DNA from: an uncultured Muribaculaceae bacterium
GTDB lineage: Bacteria; Bacteroidota; Bacteroidia; Bacteroidales; Muribaculaceae
Assembly: GCA_944321685.1 (NCBI GenBank)
Contig: CALUMH010000005.1
Location: forward strand, 56,441 to 120,440
Length of the DNA: 64,000 nt
Direction of reading: 5' to 3'
The translations under genes and the position numbers were made by a program. Below, piece by piece: positions 1 through 9,177 of this stretch. Every line of letters starts with the position of its first letter. Position 1 is the first letter of the stretch. The notes under the pieces were generated by a model. The model searched no databases. It was not told the origin of the DNA and saw only the letters and a list, made by a program, of their open reading frames with translations.

Positions 1-1181
1 AACTCGACACGCTGACAGCCGAGTTGCGTAACATATACGATGAAATAGAACACGGCCGTTTCACCATAGAAGAGGGCGTGGAAGATGTGCACTCGCAAGT
101 GGAACTGATGTTGACACGCCGCCTTGGCGACATGGGCAAAAAAATACATTCGGGACGTTCGCGCAACGACCAGGTGCTGGTTGACTTGCGCCTGTTCATA
201 CGCAGCAAAATCGAAGAGGTGGTGGTTGCCATGACGAGGCTTTTCAAGACGTTGCAAGCACAATCCGAGCGCTACAGCCAGGTGCTTATGCCGGGTTACA
301 CACATTTGCAGGTGGCCATGCCTTCATCGTTCGGGCTGTGGTTCGGGGCTTATGCCGAGTCGCTTGCCGACGACCTCACTGTGATGCGTGCCGCATATGA
401 CATCGCCAACCGCAATCCGCTCGGCTCGGCCGCCGGCTACGGTTCATCGTTCCCCCTCGACAGGGAAATGACCACACGCCTGCTGGGGTTTGCTTCTCCC
501 GACTATAATGTGGTATATGCGCAAATGGGGCGAGGCAAGACCGAGCGCATTGTCGCACAAGCCATAGCCGGTGTTGCGGCTACAATCTCAAAGCTTGCTT
601 TCGATGCCTGCCTATTCAATTCGCAAAACTTCGGCTTCCTGCGCCTTGCCGACAAATTTACCACAGGGTCGTCGATTATGCCGCACAAGAAGAATCCCGA
701 CGTGTTTGAACTCACCCGGGCCAAGTGCAACCGTCTGCAAGCATTGCCGGGAGAAATCACATTGATAACCAACAACCTGCCATCGGGTTATTTCCGCGAT
801 TTACAACTCATAAAGGAAAGTTTCCTGCCCGCATTCGACGAAATAATCGACATACTTGCCATGGTGGATGCAATGATAGGACAAATAACGGTGAATGAAA
901 ACATACTTGACGACAACCGTTACGACCTGATGTTCTCGGTTGAAGAAGTAAACCGCCTCACACAAGGCGGAATGCCGTTCCGCGACGCATACAAGAAAGT
1001 GGGTCTTGACATCGAGGCAGGCCGCTTCAGGCCTGTAAAACAGGTTGCCCACACCCACATCGGGTCGATAGGCAACTTGTGCAACCGCGAAATCGAAACT
1101 TTATACCGCCGCGAACTCGACCGATTCGACTTCGACACATACCACAATGCTTTCGATAAATTACTTGGAAGAAAACAATGA
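1..1181 (+). CDS. argH: Argininosuccinate lyase, 5' end outside window
   Basis: Catalyses the last step of arginine synthesis, argininosuccinate to arginine plus fumarate, in the cytoplasm. The reading frame is open from base 3, so the gene enters from the left; about 393 codons are visible and roughly 60 N-terminal residues are missing compared with the usual 450-460. Family landmarks are the HSGRSRNDQV stretch near the start, the PGYTHLQ motif and the fumarase/aspartase-superfamily signature GSSIMPHKKNPD with its catalytic serine. The TTG at 24 is an internal codon, not a start. The stop overlaps the ATG of the next gene (ATGA), so the two are probably cotranscribed. Confidence 0.96.
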   Translation, partial: LDTLTAELRNIYDEIEHGRFTIEEGVEDVHSQVELMLTRRLGDMGKKIHSGRSRNDQVLVDLRLFIRSKIEEVVVAMTRLFKTLQAQSERYSQVLMPGYTHLQVAMPSSFGLWFGAYAESLADDLTVMRAAYDIANRNPLGSAAGYGSSFPLDREMTTRLLGFASPDYNVVYAQMGRGKTERIVAQAIAGVAATISKLAFDACLFNSQNFGFLRLADKFTTGSSIMPHKKNPDVFELTRAKCNRLQALPGEITLITNNLPSGYFRDLQLIKESFLPAFDEIIDILAMVDAMIGQITVNENILDDNRYDLMFSVEEVNRLTQGGMPFRDAYKKVGLDIEAGRFRPVKQVAHTHIGSIGNLCNREIETLYRRELDRFDFDTYHNAFDKLLGRKQ

Positions 1182-2191
1182 ACTGTAAACATGTATATAC
1201 GGCAAATCCCGACCGCTATGCCGAGGGGGTGATGAATTACCGCCGGTGCGGCACATCGGGCATACGCCTGCCAGAAATCTCACTTGGGTTCTGGTGGCAC
1301 TATGGTGAAATAAATGTATATGGCGAGGCACGCGAAAAGGTTTTGTATGCCTTCGACCACGGCATCACCTGCTTCGACCTTGCCAATAATTACGGGCCTC
1401 CATACGGTTCGGCCGAAGAAACATTCGGGAAAATATACGGTGAGAATTTACGCAGCCACCGCCACGAGATGATTGTAACCACCAAGGCCGGATATGATAT
1501 GTGGCCGGGACCTTACGGCATAGGCTCGTCGCGCAAAATGTTGATGACAAGCATCGACGAGTCGCTGCACCGCATGAGGCTTGATTACGTTGACATATTT
1601 TATTCCCACCGTTACGACGGCTTCACTCCCATCGAAGAAACAATGCAGGCTCTCGTTGACATAGTGCGCAGCGGCAAGGCTCTGTATGTGGGCCTGTCGA
1701 ACTACCCTGCCGACAAATTGGCCGAAGCCGCCGAATATCTGTCGGCTCGCGATGTACACCCGCTTATTTACCAAGGGAAATACAATATGCTCGTGCGCGA
1801 CATCGAGGAGAAACACATCGGCCTGCTCGCCAAGTCGGGCATAGGCCTGACGGCATTTTCCCCACTTGCCGAAGGGCTGCTTACCGACAAATACATTGGC
1901 GGCAACTGCCCCGACGGTTCCCGTGCCGCACTCGGCCACCACTTGAAGCCGAGTGCAATCACACCGCAGTTGCTTGCCCGTATAAAAGCATTAAACTGCG
2001 TGGCGGCACAACGCGGGCAATCTCTTGCACAAATGGCAGTGGCATGGTTGCTGTCGCAACAACACATGACCTCGGTAATAATAGGGCCCCGCACGGTAAA
2101 ACAGCTTGCCGACAACCTGCAAGCCCTGCACGGCACCTGTTTCTCGGAAGACGAAATAATTGAAATAGACCGAATTCTTTCAATGCAATGA
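1178..2191 (+). CDS. Aldo/keto reductase, YghZ (L-glyceraldehyde 3-phosphate reductase)-like
   Basis: NADPH-dependent aldehyde or ketone reductase of the AKR superfamily, 337 residues, the normal length for a one-domain TIM barrel. The catalytic tetrad is visible in order: Asp in FDLANNYGPPYG, the Tyr of the same stretch, Lys in TTKAGYDMWPGPYG and His in YSHRYDG. The LANNYGPPYGSAEE and DMWPGPYG stretches match the YghZ/Gpr subgroup, which reduces L-glyceraldehyde 3-phosphate and methylglyoxal, or the related potassium-channel beta-subunit group. It starts inside the argH stop codon and ends inside the start of the following lipoprotein, so it is translationally coupled on both sides. The physiological substrate is not evident. 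Confidence 0.92.
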   Translation: MNCKHVYTANPDRYAEGVMNYRRCGTSGIRLPEISLGFWWHYGEINVYGEAREKVLYAFDHGITCFDLANNYGPPYGSAEETFGKIYGENLRSHRHEMIVTTKAGYDMWPGPYGIGSSRKMLMTSIDESLHRMRLDYVDIFYSHRYDGFTPIEETMQALVDIVRSGKALYVGLSNYPADKLAEAAEYLSARDVHPLIYQGKYNMLVRDIEEKHIGLLAKSGIGLTAFSPLAEGLLTDKYIGGNCPDGSRAALGHHLKPSAITPQLLARIKALNCVAAQRGQSLAQMAVAWLLSQQHMTSVIIGPRTVKQLADNLQALHGTCFSEDEIIEIDRILSMQ

Positions 2192-2697
2192 TGCGAATAT
2201 TTCTTATAATAATTCTCGCAACAATGGCTGCCATACAAATCAGTTGCAAGCAGACCAACGACGACCGCATACCGGCCTATCCCGTGCGCATGGAATTCAA
2301 TACACAGGTGTGGGAATTATACGGAGTACACACATATGGCGAGCATCGAATCTTCGACCGCACTCGCGGCCTTCCGTCGGGATATTACAATTACGATGGC
2401 GATGCCCTCACCGGCTGGGGGGGAGTGATGCTGGTCTCGGGGTACAATTTCGAGTCGGGCGATTACAATATGCCCATGGCATACGACCTTGCCTGCCCCG
2501 TCGAAGCCGACCGCAAGAAATTACTGTCGTTCGACAACGAGAAATTAGACGCATATTGTCCCAATTGCGGGTCGCGCTATGATGTGTGCGAGGGTGCCGG
2601 TACTCCTACGGCAGGCCCGGCAGCCCAAAGCAATTACAGCCTGCGCCGCTACAATGTCACAGCAATGTCGTCGGGCGGATATATTGTCACAAATTGA
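2188..2697 (+). CDS. Small lipoprotein with Rieske-like C-terminal part
   Basis: A 169-residue predicted lipoprotein: a hydrophobic N-terminus of about 18 residues ends in a lipobox IQISC, so the mature protein starts at Cys20 and is probably tethered in the envelope. The C-terminal half has the layout of a Rieske domain: AYDLACPVE, then a loop, then AYCPNCGSRYDV, then a Gly/Pro-rich GTPTAGPA loop and LRRYNV. The two histidines that help hold the 2Fe-2S cluster in true Rieske proteins (CxH and CxxH) are absent, replaced by CPV and CPNC. It may be a cluster-free Rieske fold or a Cys3 metal site. Two adjacent ATG codons (2188, 2191) could start it; it overlaps the reductase stop. Confidence 0.75.
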   Translation: MMRIFLIIILATMAAIQISCKQTNDDRIPAYPVRMEFNTQVWELYGVHTYGEHRIFDRTRGLPSGYYNYDGDALTGWGGVMLVSGYNFESGDYNMPMAYDLACPVEADRKKLLSFDNEKLDAYCPNCGSRYDVCEGAGTPTAGPAAQSNYSLRRYNVTAMSSGGYIVTN

Positions 2698-2749
2698 TAT
2701 AATTAAATTTCTCCGGTAGCATCTGCCGCAATTTGGCACATGGTGATTT

Positions 2750-2757
2750 TAACTTTG
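2750..2757 (+). promoter_or_regulatory. Bacteroidetes -7 promoter box for the rtcB-like gene
   Basis: TAACTTTG fits the Bacteroidetes -7 consensus TAnnTTTG and lies 19 bases before the ATG at 2777. No convincing -33 box at the expected spacing. Confidence 0.5.
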
Positions 2758-2776
2758 CATTATAATTGTTTTAATT

Positions 2777-4048
2777 ATGAAAATTATAGACGGACATAAT
2801 GTGAAAATATTCACCGACAACATTGAGACCGGTGCAATCGAGCAAATAAATCAATTACTTTCAATCGACGTATTTTGCAATTGCAAAATACGCATCATGC
2901 CCGATGTCCACGCCGGTGCCGGATGTGTGATAGGCTTTACGGGAGACCTTGGCGACAAGGTAATCCCAAACATCGTGGGTGTTGACATCGGGTGCGGGAT
3001 ATTGGTAAGGCCCTTCCGTTTTGTCGGTGACATCAACTTCCACGCGCTTAATGAGTTTATTGTCGCCAATATCCCTTCGGGCAGGAATGTGCGCGAAGGC
3101 AAGACATTGCTGCCACAACCATATATCGAGCGGTACCAGGCAGCCAAGCAATTGGCTATGCAATTGCGGTGTTACCGGGAATTGAAAGACCAGAAACGCC
3201 TTTACAAGGCCATAGGCACACTTGGCGGCGGCAACCATTATATCGAAATTGACCGCGACGACCGGGGGCGGGGCTACATAGCCGTCCACACCGGCAGCCG
3301 CAACCTGGGCAAACAGGTGGCCGAGATATACCAACGATTGGCTGTAAAACTGCAATCAGGGTGGGGCGAAATAATGGCCGAACAAAACGCAATGATTAAA
3401 GCCTACAAAGAGGTCGGCCGCAAAGCCGAGTTGCAAGATGCCATAAGGCAACTGCACAATTCGTTTAAGATGCGCAAACCGCCCATTGACCCCGACCTTT
3501 GTTACCTTTGGGGCGATGCACGCGAGGATTACCTGTACGATATGCGCCTGTGCCAGCAGTGGGCACGCATCAACCGCAGCATAATTGTTGACCTCATCAG
3601 CGAATTCCTTTTACGGCAAGGCAGCATAGAAATTCCTGCCGGTGACACCGAATACGCACAATTCGAGAGCGTGCACAATTACATAGGCGACGACAACATA
3701 ATCCGCAAGGGAGCTATTTCGGCCCGTGCAGGAGAACGGTGCATCATACCATTGAATATGCGAGATGGCGCACTTATTTGCGTAGGCCGTGGAAACGAAG
3801 ACTGGAACTACTCGGCTCCGCACGGTGCCGGACGCATATTAAGCCGCGGTGAAGCCTTCCGCCAAATCAATATGGACGATTTCAAGCATTCGATGGAAGG
3901 CATATACAGCGAAACAGTTACCGAAGATACTCTTGACGAGTCGCCGATGGTATATAAGCCAAAAGACGAAATCATTGCCAACATAAAAGACACGGTTGAA
4001 ATTATCAACATAGTGAAGCCTGTGTTCAACTTCAAGGCTGCAATGTAA
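2777..4048 (+). CDS. rtcB: RtcB-family RNA ligase
   Basis: GTP- and Mn-dependent RNA ligase that joins 3'-phosphate (or 2',3'-cyclic phosphate) ends to 5'-OH ends, used for RNA repair and tRNA or rRNA healing. The protein is 423 residues, within the usual bacterial range of about 400-480. Diagnostic stretches in order are MPDVHAGAGCVIGFT, IVGVDIGCG with the metal-binding Cys, GTLGGGNHYIE, HTGSRNLG and the APHGAGR segment with the histidine that is guanylylated. It has its own -7 box and is followed by a repeat element, so it is monocistronic. No archease or RtcA partner is in the window. The many RtcB paralogues in bacteria differ in role, so the RNA target cannot be named. Confidence 0.93.
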   Translation: MKIIDGHNVKIFTDNIETGAIEQINQLLSIDVFCNCKIRIMPDVHAGAGCVIGFTGDLGDKVIPNIVGVDIGCGILVRPFRFVGDINFHALNEFIVANIPSGRNVREGKTLLPQPYIERYQAAKQLAMQLRCYRELKDQKRLYKAIGTLGGGNHYIEIDRDDRGRGYIAVHTGSRNLGKQVAEIYQRLAVKLQSGWGEIMAEQNAMIKAYKEVGRKAELQDAIRQLHNSFKMRKPPIDPDLCYLWGDAREDYLYDMRLCQQWARINRSIIVDLISEFLLRQGSIEIPAGDTEYAQFESVHNYIGDDNIIRKGAISARAGERCIIPLNMRDGALICVGRGNEDWNYSAPHGAGRILSRGEAFRQINMDDFKHSMEGIYSETVTEDTLDESPMVYKPKDEIIANIKDTVEIINIVKPVFNFKAAM

Positions 4049-4089
4049 AATCCCGTCAACCTGCCTACAGGTGTGGGTGCACCGATAAT

Positions 4090-4400
4090 GTAAAATCAAA
4101 AGGGGGGGTGTTGAAATGCAAATTCAAGGGGGCGGCAAAGCCGTCCAATCTGCGATAACCGGCGGCGCAGCGACCGCCGAGGGCGGGTTGCAAGCCGTCG
4201 GTTAGACTAAGCATCAACAAACCCGGCCTCAAAGAGGTCGAACACATTGAACCGTAATGCATTCGACCTCTTTGAGGCCGTTCCCCATATGGTGGTTTCA
4301 TATTCCGATGGTTCGGCTTCGCCTCACACATCGGTTACCTCAAATTGGACGGCTTTGCCGCCCAATCTGCAATTTGATACACCACCCCCTTTGAATTTAC
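4090..4400. repeat. Modular intergenic repeat, copy A (~310 bp, inverted-repeat ends)
   Basis: Fills the 380-bp gap between convergent rtcB and the acyltransferase. Its ends are imperfect inverted repeats (GTAAAATCAAAAGGGGGGGT at 4090 against the complement of the segment ending near 4400). Inside are two copies of GGCGGCAAAGCCGTCC or its complement and an 18-bp perfect hairpin arm pair: GGCCTCAAAGAGGTCGAA at 4225-4242 with its complement at 4262-4279. Related copies lie at 27501-27741, 41651-41870 and, much shortened, 9634-9700. No ORF with coding character. Probably a non-autonomous MITE/REP-like element; it may also end transcription of both neighbours. Confidence 0.75.
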
Positions 4401-4429
4401 ACCTCACACACCTTCATTTACATACTATG

Positions 4430-5572
4430 TTACTTCACCAACCGGGCTGCGAGGCGGCTGCGCGACATTAGCCACGTAACGGCCGTGCTTATGGCAAACG
4501 TGGTTACTGCAATACAGATAATACGCAACCAATATGGCAACACGGCTATGTCATACAAGTCATAACTTGCAAAAATGAATGCAAAGTGGCACAAGTAGAT
4601 GCCAAAGGTAAGCGATGCCAGCTGCGACAGCCACCGACGCGGGCGCAACCCTATTTTTTGCACTATAACGAACACGGGCAGCGTCATCATGAACACGTTG
4701 ATGCCGGTAAAGTACCACACTATTTCAAGGTAGGCATAATTGCCCGGGAAATGCTCTTGCGTGAGTATATATCCGCCTGTGGTTATGGCATACCCTACAA
4801 GGAACATCGGCACCATTATTGCCAATGTCTTGTTCCAACTCCATTGCAACGGGTAGGTTTTCAGATAATAGGCCAATATAAGGTAACCTATGAAACCCGA
4901 GAAATAGTAGAAAGTGCCGTAAATGTTCCAGTCGCACATTCCCAGCAGCTCCATGTTACCGAAATTACCTTGGTAACCAAGCACCGGCGCAAGCATCTTC
5001 ATATATGGCAGCACAAGCGACACGCCCCACACACCAAGCACAACTTTCAGCTCATGGCGCGATGCCTGCACGAGCCAGCAGTTGAGTATGGGCATGAGCA
5101 AGTAAAGCCCTATGAGCATATACAAGTACCACAACGGAGTGGTATCGAAATTGAAATTGAAAACAAACGTGTACAGCCGTTGCACAAGCGTGGTTCCGTT
5201 ATAACTGTCAACGGCGATTTGCGGATTATGTGTTGCCGGATTGACAAAATTGAAATACAGGTACATCAGCACCGGCAGCACAAGCGACCAAAAAACAAGC
5301 GGCGGCACTATGCGCCCCACGCGCTTGCGATAAAACGAAACAAGATTATAGGTAGGTGCCACGGGTAACAAAAGTACCCCGGTCATCATCACAAACAACG
5401 GTACGCAGGCTCGCACGAAACTCCCGCAAAAGACCCCGGTAAGGAACGATGCACGATTGGCATCGAACTGTGCCACGAAAGCATCGCAACTGTGCGAAAA
5501 CACTACAAGGAAACACGCCAATACGCGCAACAAGTCAATCCACCCTATTTTTTCTTGTCTTAAGGCATTCAT
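4430..5572 (-). CDS. Acyltransferase 3 (OafA/YrhL-type) membrane protein
   Basis: Integral membrane O-acyltransferase of 380 residues that would transfer acyl groups, often acetyl or succinyl, onto cell-surface sugars. It opens with the family hallmark IDLLRVLACFLVVFSHSCDA, where the histidine lies in the first membrane segment, followed by about ten hydrophobic segments across the protein. The N-terminus MNALRQEKIGWIDLLR is typical and supports the ATG at 5572. A -7 box lies upstream at 5609-5616 on this strand. No other polysaccharide gene is next to it, so the acceptor sugar is unknown. Confidence 0.9.
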   Translation of the reverse strand: MNALRQEKIGWIDLLRVLACFLVVFSHSCDAFVAQFDANRASFLTGVFCGSFVRACVPLFVMMTGVLLLPVAPTYNLVSFYRKRVGRIVPPLVFWSLVLPVLMYLYFNFVNPATHNPQIAVDSYNGTTLVQRLYTFVFNFNFDTTPLWYLYMLIGLYLLMPILNCWLVQASRHELKVVLGVWGVSLVLPYMKMLAPVLGYQGNFGNMELLGMCDWNIYGTFYYFSGFIGYLILAYYLKTYPLQWSWNKTLAIMVPMFLVGYAITTGGYILTQEHFPGNYAYLEIVWYFTGINVFMMTLPVFVIVQKIGLRPRRWLSQLASLTFGIYLCHFAFIFASYDLYDIAVLPYWLRIICIAVTTFAISTAVTWLMSRSRLAARLVK

Positions 5573-5867
5573 AATGTGATAAAAGTAAAGTTAAGATATT
5601 CTCTGTTGCAAAAGTACAACCCGAACACCCAACCCGCCAACACAAAAGCAGCAAAAAATGCAACAATTGCAGCATAATAAATACAAAATCGCATGTAACC
5701 GCAACAAAAAGTGCTATTTTAATAAAATCCCGAAAAAAACAGTAGGGAGAACCTCACGGTCCCCCCCACTGCCATTATTAAGGACTTCTATTAAACTATA
5801 TATTCTCCATTGTACCTATATAGTCTTTATCCTCTTATCCGGTTTAACTCATTGCTTTCTTACGAAA
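5573..5867. other. Intergenic region with one promoter
   Basis: 295 bases between two minus-strand genes. It contains the -7 box TACTTTTG (5609-5616, minus) of the acyltransferase. The rest is AT-rich and holds no ORF or clear terminator for the collagen-like gene. Confidence 0.5.
5609..5616 (-). promoter_or_regulatory. -7 box for acyltransferase gene
   Basis: Minus-strand TACTTTTG matches TAnnTTTG, 37 bases before the ATG at 5572. A TTG lies about 21 bases further upstream, a plausible -33 element. Confidence 0.5.
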
Positions 5868-8741
5868 TCAAGGTTTAACCACAACGTTGATTGTTGCTTT
5901 CATTTCAATGATGTCACCATCGTTATTTGCACCGTTGTTGACGGTTGCGGTTACCTTGATGGTGGCAGGTTCGTCATTTACAATCTGCTGTCCGCCGGGA
6001 ACGAACGTCAACTCACCGGTAGTTGCATCGATGCTGAACTTGCCTGTGTCGGTCTTCGTTGCATCTATCTCGAAGTTGAACGAGAAGTTGCTGTTTGCAA
6101 ATCCGAAGTATTGACTTGCCTGCTGTGTGGCAGCTTTGTTTACATAGATGTCCTGACCATTGAGCGACTTGATAACCATATATTTCAACAGGTCTTCAGT
6201 CAGCGTCTTGCTGCCGTCGGCTGCAATCTCAACGGTTGCGCCCTCTTCGCCATCTACCATTACTGACATATTGAGCGGGTTGGCAAATACCACGTTGAAA
6301 GCATCGAGAACTTCTACTTCAGTATTTTCAAGCGTTGCAATGAGTTCTATGGTGTAGGTCTTTTCGCCTGTCCATATACTATTGAGCTTGAGATATTGGC
6401 CGGTTTCGTCTTGTTTCATATTAACGCCGGTAGTTGAAGTGCCAGGTTTGAAGCGGAAGCTTATCGTGTGGTTCTTAGCGTTGGCCGGAGTCCAATCATT
6501 ATAGCTCTGGTATGCCTGATACAAGTAGCCCGACATACGGTAAGTAGAGCCAATAAGCTGACCGGTGACGCGGAACGTCTTGGTGTTGCCCGAAACGGTT
6601 ACCTGGTTGCTGTATGCAGGCAGCATGATGCTGTGGTTGTCAACAACGTTGTAGTTGATTGTAATCACTACATCCGGGTGGCGAGTATTGTCTTTCGACT
6701 TGTAAGTGATGGTAAACGAACCGTTGCCGGTCTTAACCTTATTGGTGAAACCTATTGTTATCAGGTCGGCCGAAGATGTACCGTCGCTCGGGAATGATGC
6801 CGATGATGTTACTGTCACACCTGTCGGAGCCGAGAATTCAGGAGTTACGTTGTAAGCAGCCGTAAATTCTGTAGCATTCATATTCAATACACCATAAATT
6901 TCCTGGTTAACCTGGTTCCAGTCAAATGGTACTTTCACATTATCGGCAGCATCAGCTGTAAGGTCGGTATATTCGATTGTGTAATCGCGAGGAGTAGTCT
7001 TAATCGGGTCAAGTGCTACCGGATCAGCTTCCTTGATAAGCAAGCGAATATAGGCCGTTGCAAATGTTTTGTTGCCTACTTTTGCATCAACTTGGATTAC
7101 CGGCTTGCGGCCAAGAGCTGTAATATTGTCAATTGCACTTACAACACCATTTTCAAGAGTTGCGAAAGCCTTTTGGTCGGTTTCACCGTCTTCACCCACA
7201 ACGCTGATGTTGGTGAAAGTATAAGTTACGTCAAATCCGCCGTCGGCAACAAGCATCTCTTCATCGAAATTGGTAGCCCATGCATATACAAGTTCGTTAA
7301 GGTCGATCGATTCTCCGTAGATAAGATCCATGTCAACATCAGAACTGCTACTTACCGATGTCGGCTTCGTAGTAATGTATGCATCTGCATCGCTATATTC
7401 ATCAGCATTGTCGGTGATTGCATATTCGCTCATTGTGCCACCGTCAAGCATTCCATAGTCAGAAACGATTGCACGACCATTCTTTTTATTAGTTGCCTTC
7501 AACGCAAAAATATATGCTTCGTCAGCCTTCAAAGTCGAAGGATTGGCCTTAACGGTGATAGCCAATTCACCGGGAGTGGTTTCGGCATCGGCTTCAACCA
7601 CGGTAAACAACGTGGTGTTATCGCCTGCGGCACGTGTTACCTCAACTTTACGGTCGATAAATGACCAATCGATGTTTTTAGTATCGGCATTGCTCGGGTT
7701 AAGACGATAAACCATCTTGATGTTGTTGCTTTCGGCAATAGTGCTGTAGCCAAGCACCATCTTGTACCATTGAACAACACCCATGCCGTCTTCCAAACGA
7801 GTAGGAACAAGCGACAATCCCACGAGCGGTTCGGTAGTATAAATGCGCACATCAGCTACAGGTTCTCCATTTTGATCAACCAAGTTGCTGATGATCAACA
7901 CATCATTTTCTGTATCCACGATAGCCGTTACTGTGTTTCCTTCGGGTTTCCAACGAATGTCGGTAACCTTGCGGGTGATCGTGCCGGTTTCGGCATCTAC
8001 GGTAACTTCTACCCAATAACCCTCTTCAGTTTCTTCGGTACCGGGAACATAGTAAACTTTATCGGCAGGAGCACCGGGTTCGCCTTGTTCACCCTTATCA
8101 CCTTGCTCGCCTTTATCGCCTTGTTCACCCTTGTCACCTTGCTCACCTTTATCGCCTTGTTCGCCCTTGTCACCTTGTTCACCTTTTTGGCCCAAAGCTG
8201 AAACTTCGGTTGCAACACCATTTATGCACCAAAAACCATCTTCGTTGATAGTAATTTCGGCCATCGAGCCGGGTTCGCCTTTGTCACCCTTATCGCCCTT
8301 ATCGCCTTGTTCACCTTTTGCCGTTTGGCCTGAATTGGTGCCGTTTATATACCAATAACCATCGATAATCTCAATAACAGGGTCGGTGGCATCTTTACCA
8401 CGGGCAGGGATACCTTGGTCAACACCATCGATAAACCAATTGCCGTTCTCACCTATTGTAACTACAGAACCGGGAGTACCGGCAACACCGGCAGCACCAT
8501 TAGTAACGTCATAAGTTTGGCCGTTTGTCAATTTAATGACAATACCATTCTCTCCTTTCTCGACCGACGCGATCATGGCACCACTCTCAATCTGCGCCTG
8601 CAAGTCGGCAAGTGTGCCTTCCACAGCTTCAACGCGCATCCTAAGATCAGAGTCGTCGTAGTCGTCACAAGCTACAAACGTCCCTGCGAATCCCAATGCG
8701 AGGAATCCGAACAGGGTTGCACTTAAAAACTTTTTAATCAT
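5868..8741 (-). CDS. Collagen-like surface lipoprotein, phase-variable candidate
   Basis: A 957-residue predicted surface lipoprotein. A signal peptide ends at TFVAC (Cys25), followed by DDYDD and a short helical stretch (about residues 30-55). Residues 55-225 alternate three related beta units, each with a W-x-I-[DN]-G core (WFIDG, WYING, WCING), with collagen-like Gly-X-Y tracts at about 143-157 and 184-224, the latter built of GEQGDK units. This front end resembles DUF4988/PL29-type N-termini of Bacteroides proteins. The remaining 700 residues look like a chain of beta-sandwich (Ig/BACON-like) domains; I see no catalytic motif, so adhesin or surface display is more likely than an enzyme. 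The only strong promoter upstream sits inside an invertible-looking segment and currently points away. Confidence 0.85.
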   Translation of the reverse strand: MIKKFLSATLFGFLALGFAGTFVACDDYDDSDLRMRVEAVEGTLADLQAQIESGAMIASVEKGENGIVIKLTNGQTYDVTNGAAGVAGTPGSVVTIGENGNWFIDGVDQGIPARGKDATDPVIEIIDGYWYINGTNSGQTAKGEQGDKGDKGDKGEPGSMAEITINEDGFWCINGVATEVSALGQKGEQGDKGEQGDKGEQGDKGEQGDKGEQGDKGEQGEPGAPADKVYYVPGTEETEEGYWVEVTVDAETGTITRKVTDIRWKPEGNTVTAIVDTENDVLIISNLVDQNGEPVADVRIYTTEPLVGLSLVPTRLEDGMGVVQWYKMVLGYSTIAESNNIKMVYRLNPSNADTKNIDWSFIDRKVEVTRAAGDNTTLFTVVEADAETTPGELAITVKANPSTLKADEAYIFALKATNKKNGRAIVSDYGMLDGGTMSEYAITDNADEYSDADAYITTKPTSVSSSSDVDMDLIYGESIDLNELVYAWATNFDEEMLVADGGFDVTYTFTNISVVGEDGETDQKAFATLENGVVSAIDNITALGRKPVIQVDAKVGNKTFATAYIRLLIKEADPVALDPIKTTPRDYTIEYTDLTADAADNVKVPFDWNQVNQEIYGVLNMNATEFTAAYNVTPEFSAPTGVTVTSSASFPSDGTSSADLITIGFTNKVKTGNGSFTITYKSKDNTRHPDVVITINYNVVDNHSIMLPAYSNQVTVSGNTKTFRVTGQLIGSTYRMSGYLYQAYQSYNDWTPANAKNHTISFRFKPGTSTTGVNMKQDETGQYLKLNSIWTGEKTYTIELIATLENTEVEVLDAFNVVFANPLNMSVMVDGEEGATVEIAADGSKTLTEDLLKYMVIKSLNGQDIYVNKAATQQASQYFGFANSNFSFNFEIDATKTDTGKFSIDATTGELTFVPGGQQIVNDEPATIKVTATVNNGANNDGDIIEMKATINVVVKP
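8088..8190 (-). repeat. 18-bp tandem repeats encoding collagen-like GEQGDK units
   Basis: About five to six imperfect 18-bp units inside the collagen-like lipoprotein gene, each encoding Gly-Glu-Gln-Gly-Asp-Lys on the minus strand. The units differ mainly at third codon positions. A shorter related tract lies at about 8271-8315. Unit number could change in frame by slippage or recombination. Confidence 0.85.
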
Positions 8742-8821
8742 AATACCAAAAACTTTAAATATTAAAAATGAAAAAATGTATGTTTATACAGTCAAATGAA
8801 CTAAAACCGGTTTATTCAATC

Positions 8822-8848
8822 TGCCGTTACCTTGTAGTTAACGGCACA
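8822..8848 (-). repeat. Left inverted repeat of the promoter switch
   Basis: 27-bp perfect reverse complement of 9180-9206. The match breaks at the next base on each side (8821/9207 and 8849/9179). The outer flank on the gene side has no T-run, so transcription could read through toward 8741 after inversion. Confidence 0.9.
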
Positions 8849-9133
8849 CTCATAGTTTCAGCTTTGGAACAGCTGACTCGGCAACAACAGTCAAACATCG
8901 ATGCGCACGGCATTCCGGGCAGCCGGACGACACAAATTTCTCATCTGTTCTGCTACAAAAAACGACGGTAAAACATTTCTGAAAGGCTCATTTCTGAAGT
9001 CATGGTAACTTAATCAATGTTAACACACAACCGGCACTCTACTACATTACACCTTTAATATTAAAGTAAAACAACTTTATGATAAAAGCCTTTTATTCCT
9101 AAAACTCTTGTTTTTACAAAAAAATCGCAATAT

Positions 9134-9166
9134 TTTGTGCGGTGTAAAAAAAAACAACTATATTTG
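9134..9166 (+). promoter_or_regulatory. Strong promoter inside the invertible segment
   Basis: -7 box TATATTTG at 9159-9166 and -33 TTTG at 9134-9137, spaced 21 bases, an excellent match to the Bacteroidetes sigma factor consensus. Expected start of transcription is near 9172. In the present orientation it reads into a terminator hairpin and no gene follows on this strand before 11948. Confidence 0.75.
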
Positions 9167-9177
9167 CACCGAAAAAC

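Noticed and set aside
4586..5368. 260-residue plus-strand open frame over the acyltransferase
   Set aside because: It is antisense to a clear acyltransferase; its composition is rich in His, Gln and Arg with no domain, typical of an antisense shadow.
8080..8320. Regular spacing of short repeats, at first sight CRISPR-like
   Set aside because: The repeats are in frame, code for Gly-X-Y residues and have no unique spacers; they are a collagen-like coding tract.
8768..8971. 67-codon open frame crossing the left inverted repeat
   Set aside because: It spans a recombination repeat and has no upstream promoter or family likeness; it is better explained as leader and switch DNA.
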